64,000 bases of DNA, from NCBI RefSeq assembly GCF_024699925.1, contig NZ_JAJOMX010000001.1, positions 5,122,001 through 5,186,000 of the forward strand. The letters are read 5' to 3'. Positions 63,672-64,000 of the stretch are shown here, in pieces. Both the position numbers and the translations under genes were made by a program. Below the pieces are notes generated by a model. It was not told the DNA's origin. It worked only from the letters and a program-made list of their open reading frames with translations, and ran no database searches. Each line of letters starts with the position of its first letter. Position 1 is the stretch's first letter. The stretch comes from Mesorhizobium sp. J428. Its GTDB lineage: Bacteria > Pseudomonadota > Alphaproteobacteria > Rhizobiales > Rhizobiaceae.

Positions 63672-64000
63672 ATGACGCTCATCCAGAAGCAGACGGCCGA
63701 TCCCTACAACGGGCTTCGCAGCGCGGAGCCGACCCTTCCTTCAGCAGACTACTACGAACCCGAGCGCTTTCGCGCCGAGATGGACACGATCTGGGCGCGC
63801 AACTGGATCAACGTCTGTCGCTCGAGCGAACTTTCCGGCCCGCGGACATTCCGCACCTTGCGGATCGGCACCCAGGAGATCGTGCTCCTGCGCGACGAGG
63901 CCGGCGTCCTGCGCAGCTTCCACAACACGTGCCGCCACCGCGGCTCCGCGCTCTACCGAGAGCGAGGGCAAGCTGAAGGGTCGCCTCCTCGTCTGCCCGT
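63672..64000 (+). CDS. Rieske-type aromatic ring-hydroxylating dioxygenase alpha subunit, partial, with a frameshift
   Basis: The gene starts at ATG 63672 and runs off the right edge. QKQTADPYNGLRSAEPTLPS, ADYYEPERFRAEMDTIWARN, WINVCRSSELSGPRTFRTLR and the first half of the Rieske cluster motif, NTCRHRGSAL, are those of ring-hydroxylating oxygenase large subunits. After CTC at about 63951 the frame gives YRERGQ; one frame over it reads TESEGKLKGRLLVCP, the normal approach to the second Rieske Cys-x-x-His. Two bases seem missing there. Substrate unknown; the rest of the protein is outside the window. Confidence 0.82.
   Translation, partial: MTLIQKQTADPYNGLRSAEPTLPSADYYEPERFRAEMDTIWARNWINVCRSSELSGPRTFRTLRIGTQEIVLLRDEAGVLRSFHNTCRHRGSALYRERGQAEGSPPRLP

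Overview
The window looks like chromosomal DNA of a high-GC alphaproteobacterium, most likely of the order Hyphomicrobiales (Rhizobiales; Mesorhizobium/Nitratireductor-like). Taxonomic clues are the pur backbone with a DUF1476 (ATPase zeta-type) gene beside it (purB, DUF1476, purC, purS, purQ, purL, bolA), nnr-glnB-glnA, and the degQ-rarA-crcB-rluC-ATP12 block. Many gene pairs are coupled by 4-base ATGA or GTGA overlaps. No rRNA, tRNA, CRISPR array, insertion sequence or prophage was recognised.

Layout. 1-11340 is a catabolic island: a partial MaoC-like gene, a LysR regulator, an alpha/beta hydrolase and a TTG-started metallo-beta-lactamase-fold gene, then a long rightward operon with a complete branched-chain amino-acid-type ABC transporter (livG-H-M-binding protein-livF) followed by a crotonase, a 2-hydroxyacid dehydrogenase and a GMC oxidoreductase. 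11341-12504 is degraded, with remnants of regulators. 12505-22645 is a second catabolic island. Leftward genes encode a TRAP transporter, two AroQ-type dehydroquinases, a shikimate/quinate dehydrogenase, a TIM-barrel protein and a CHMI-like tautomerase. A GntR regulator sits near paired operator-like repeats, and a rightward operon encodes an intradiol ring-cleavage dioxygenase, a hydratase and an aldolase. Together these suggest import of a quinate/shikimate-like acid, conversion to an aromatic, ring cleavage and aldol cleavage.

22646-32966 holds a YiiX-like lipoprotein, a leftward cox/xdh-type molybdenum-hydroxylase maturation set (MoxR ATPase, vWA protein, split XdhC, molybdopterin-binding/nucleotidyltransferase fusion), a flavin reductase, an orphan binding protein coupled to a DmpA-like aminopeptidase, and two conserved envelope proteins. 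33027-42480 is the purine operon region; an unrecognised lower-GC ORF lies between purS and purQ. 42610-47618 holds bolA, a TetR/VOC pair around a perfect 29-bp palindrome, a secreted single-heme protein and nnr. 48016-49819 is glnB-glnA behind a sigma-54-type promoter. 50066-55731 holds a secreted PPC-domain protein and a DUF4212/sodium-solute symporter. 55723-63520 is a leftward housekeeping group (ATP12, EamA, RluC, CrcB, RarA, DegQ, ankyrin, aldo/keto reductase). The window ends inside a Rieske oxygenase gene.

At least seven reading-frame breaks interrupt otherwise well-conserved genes (near 199, 4380, 4517, 17520, 43566, 55495 and 63952). Their number and the good conservation on both sides suggest sequencing or assembly errors more than true decay. 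One lies in an eight-G tract, where slippage is also possible.
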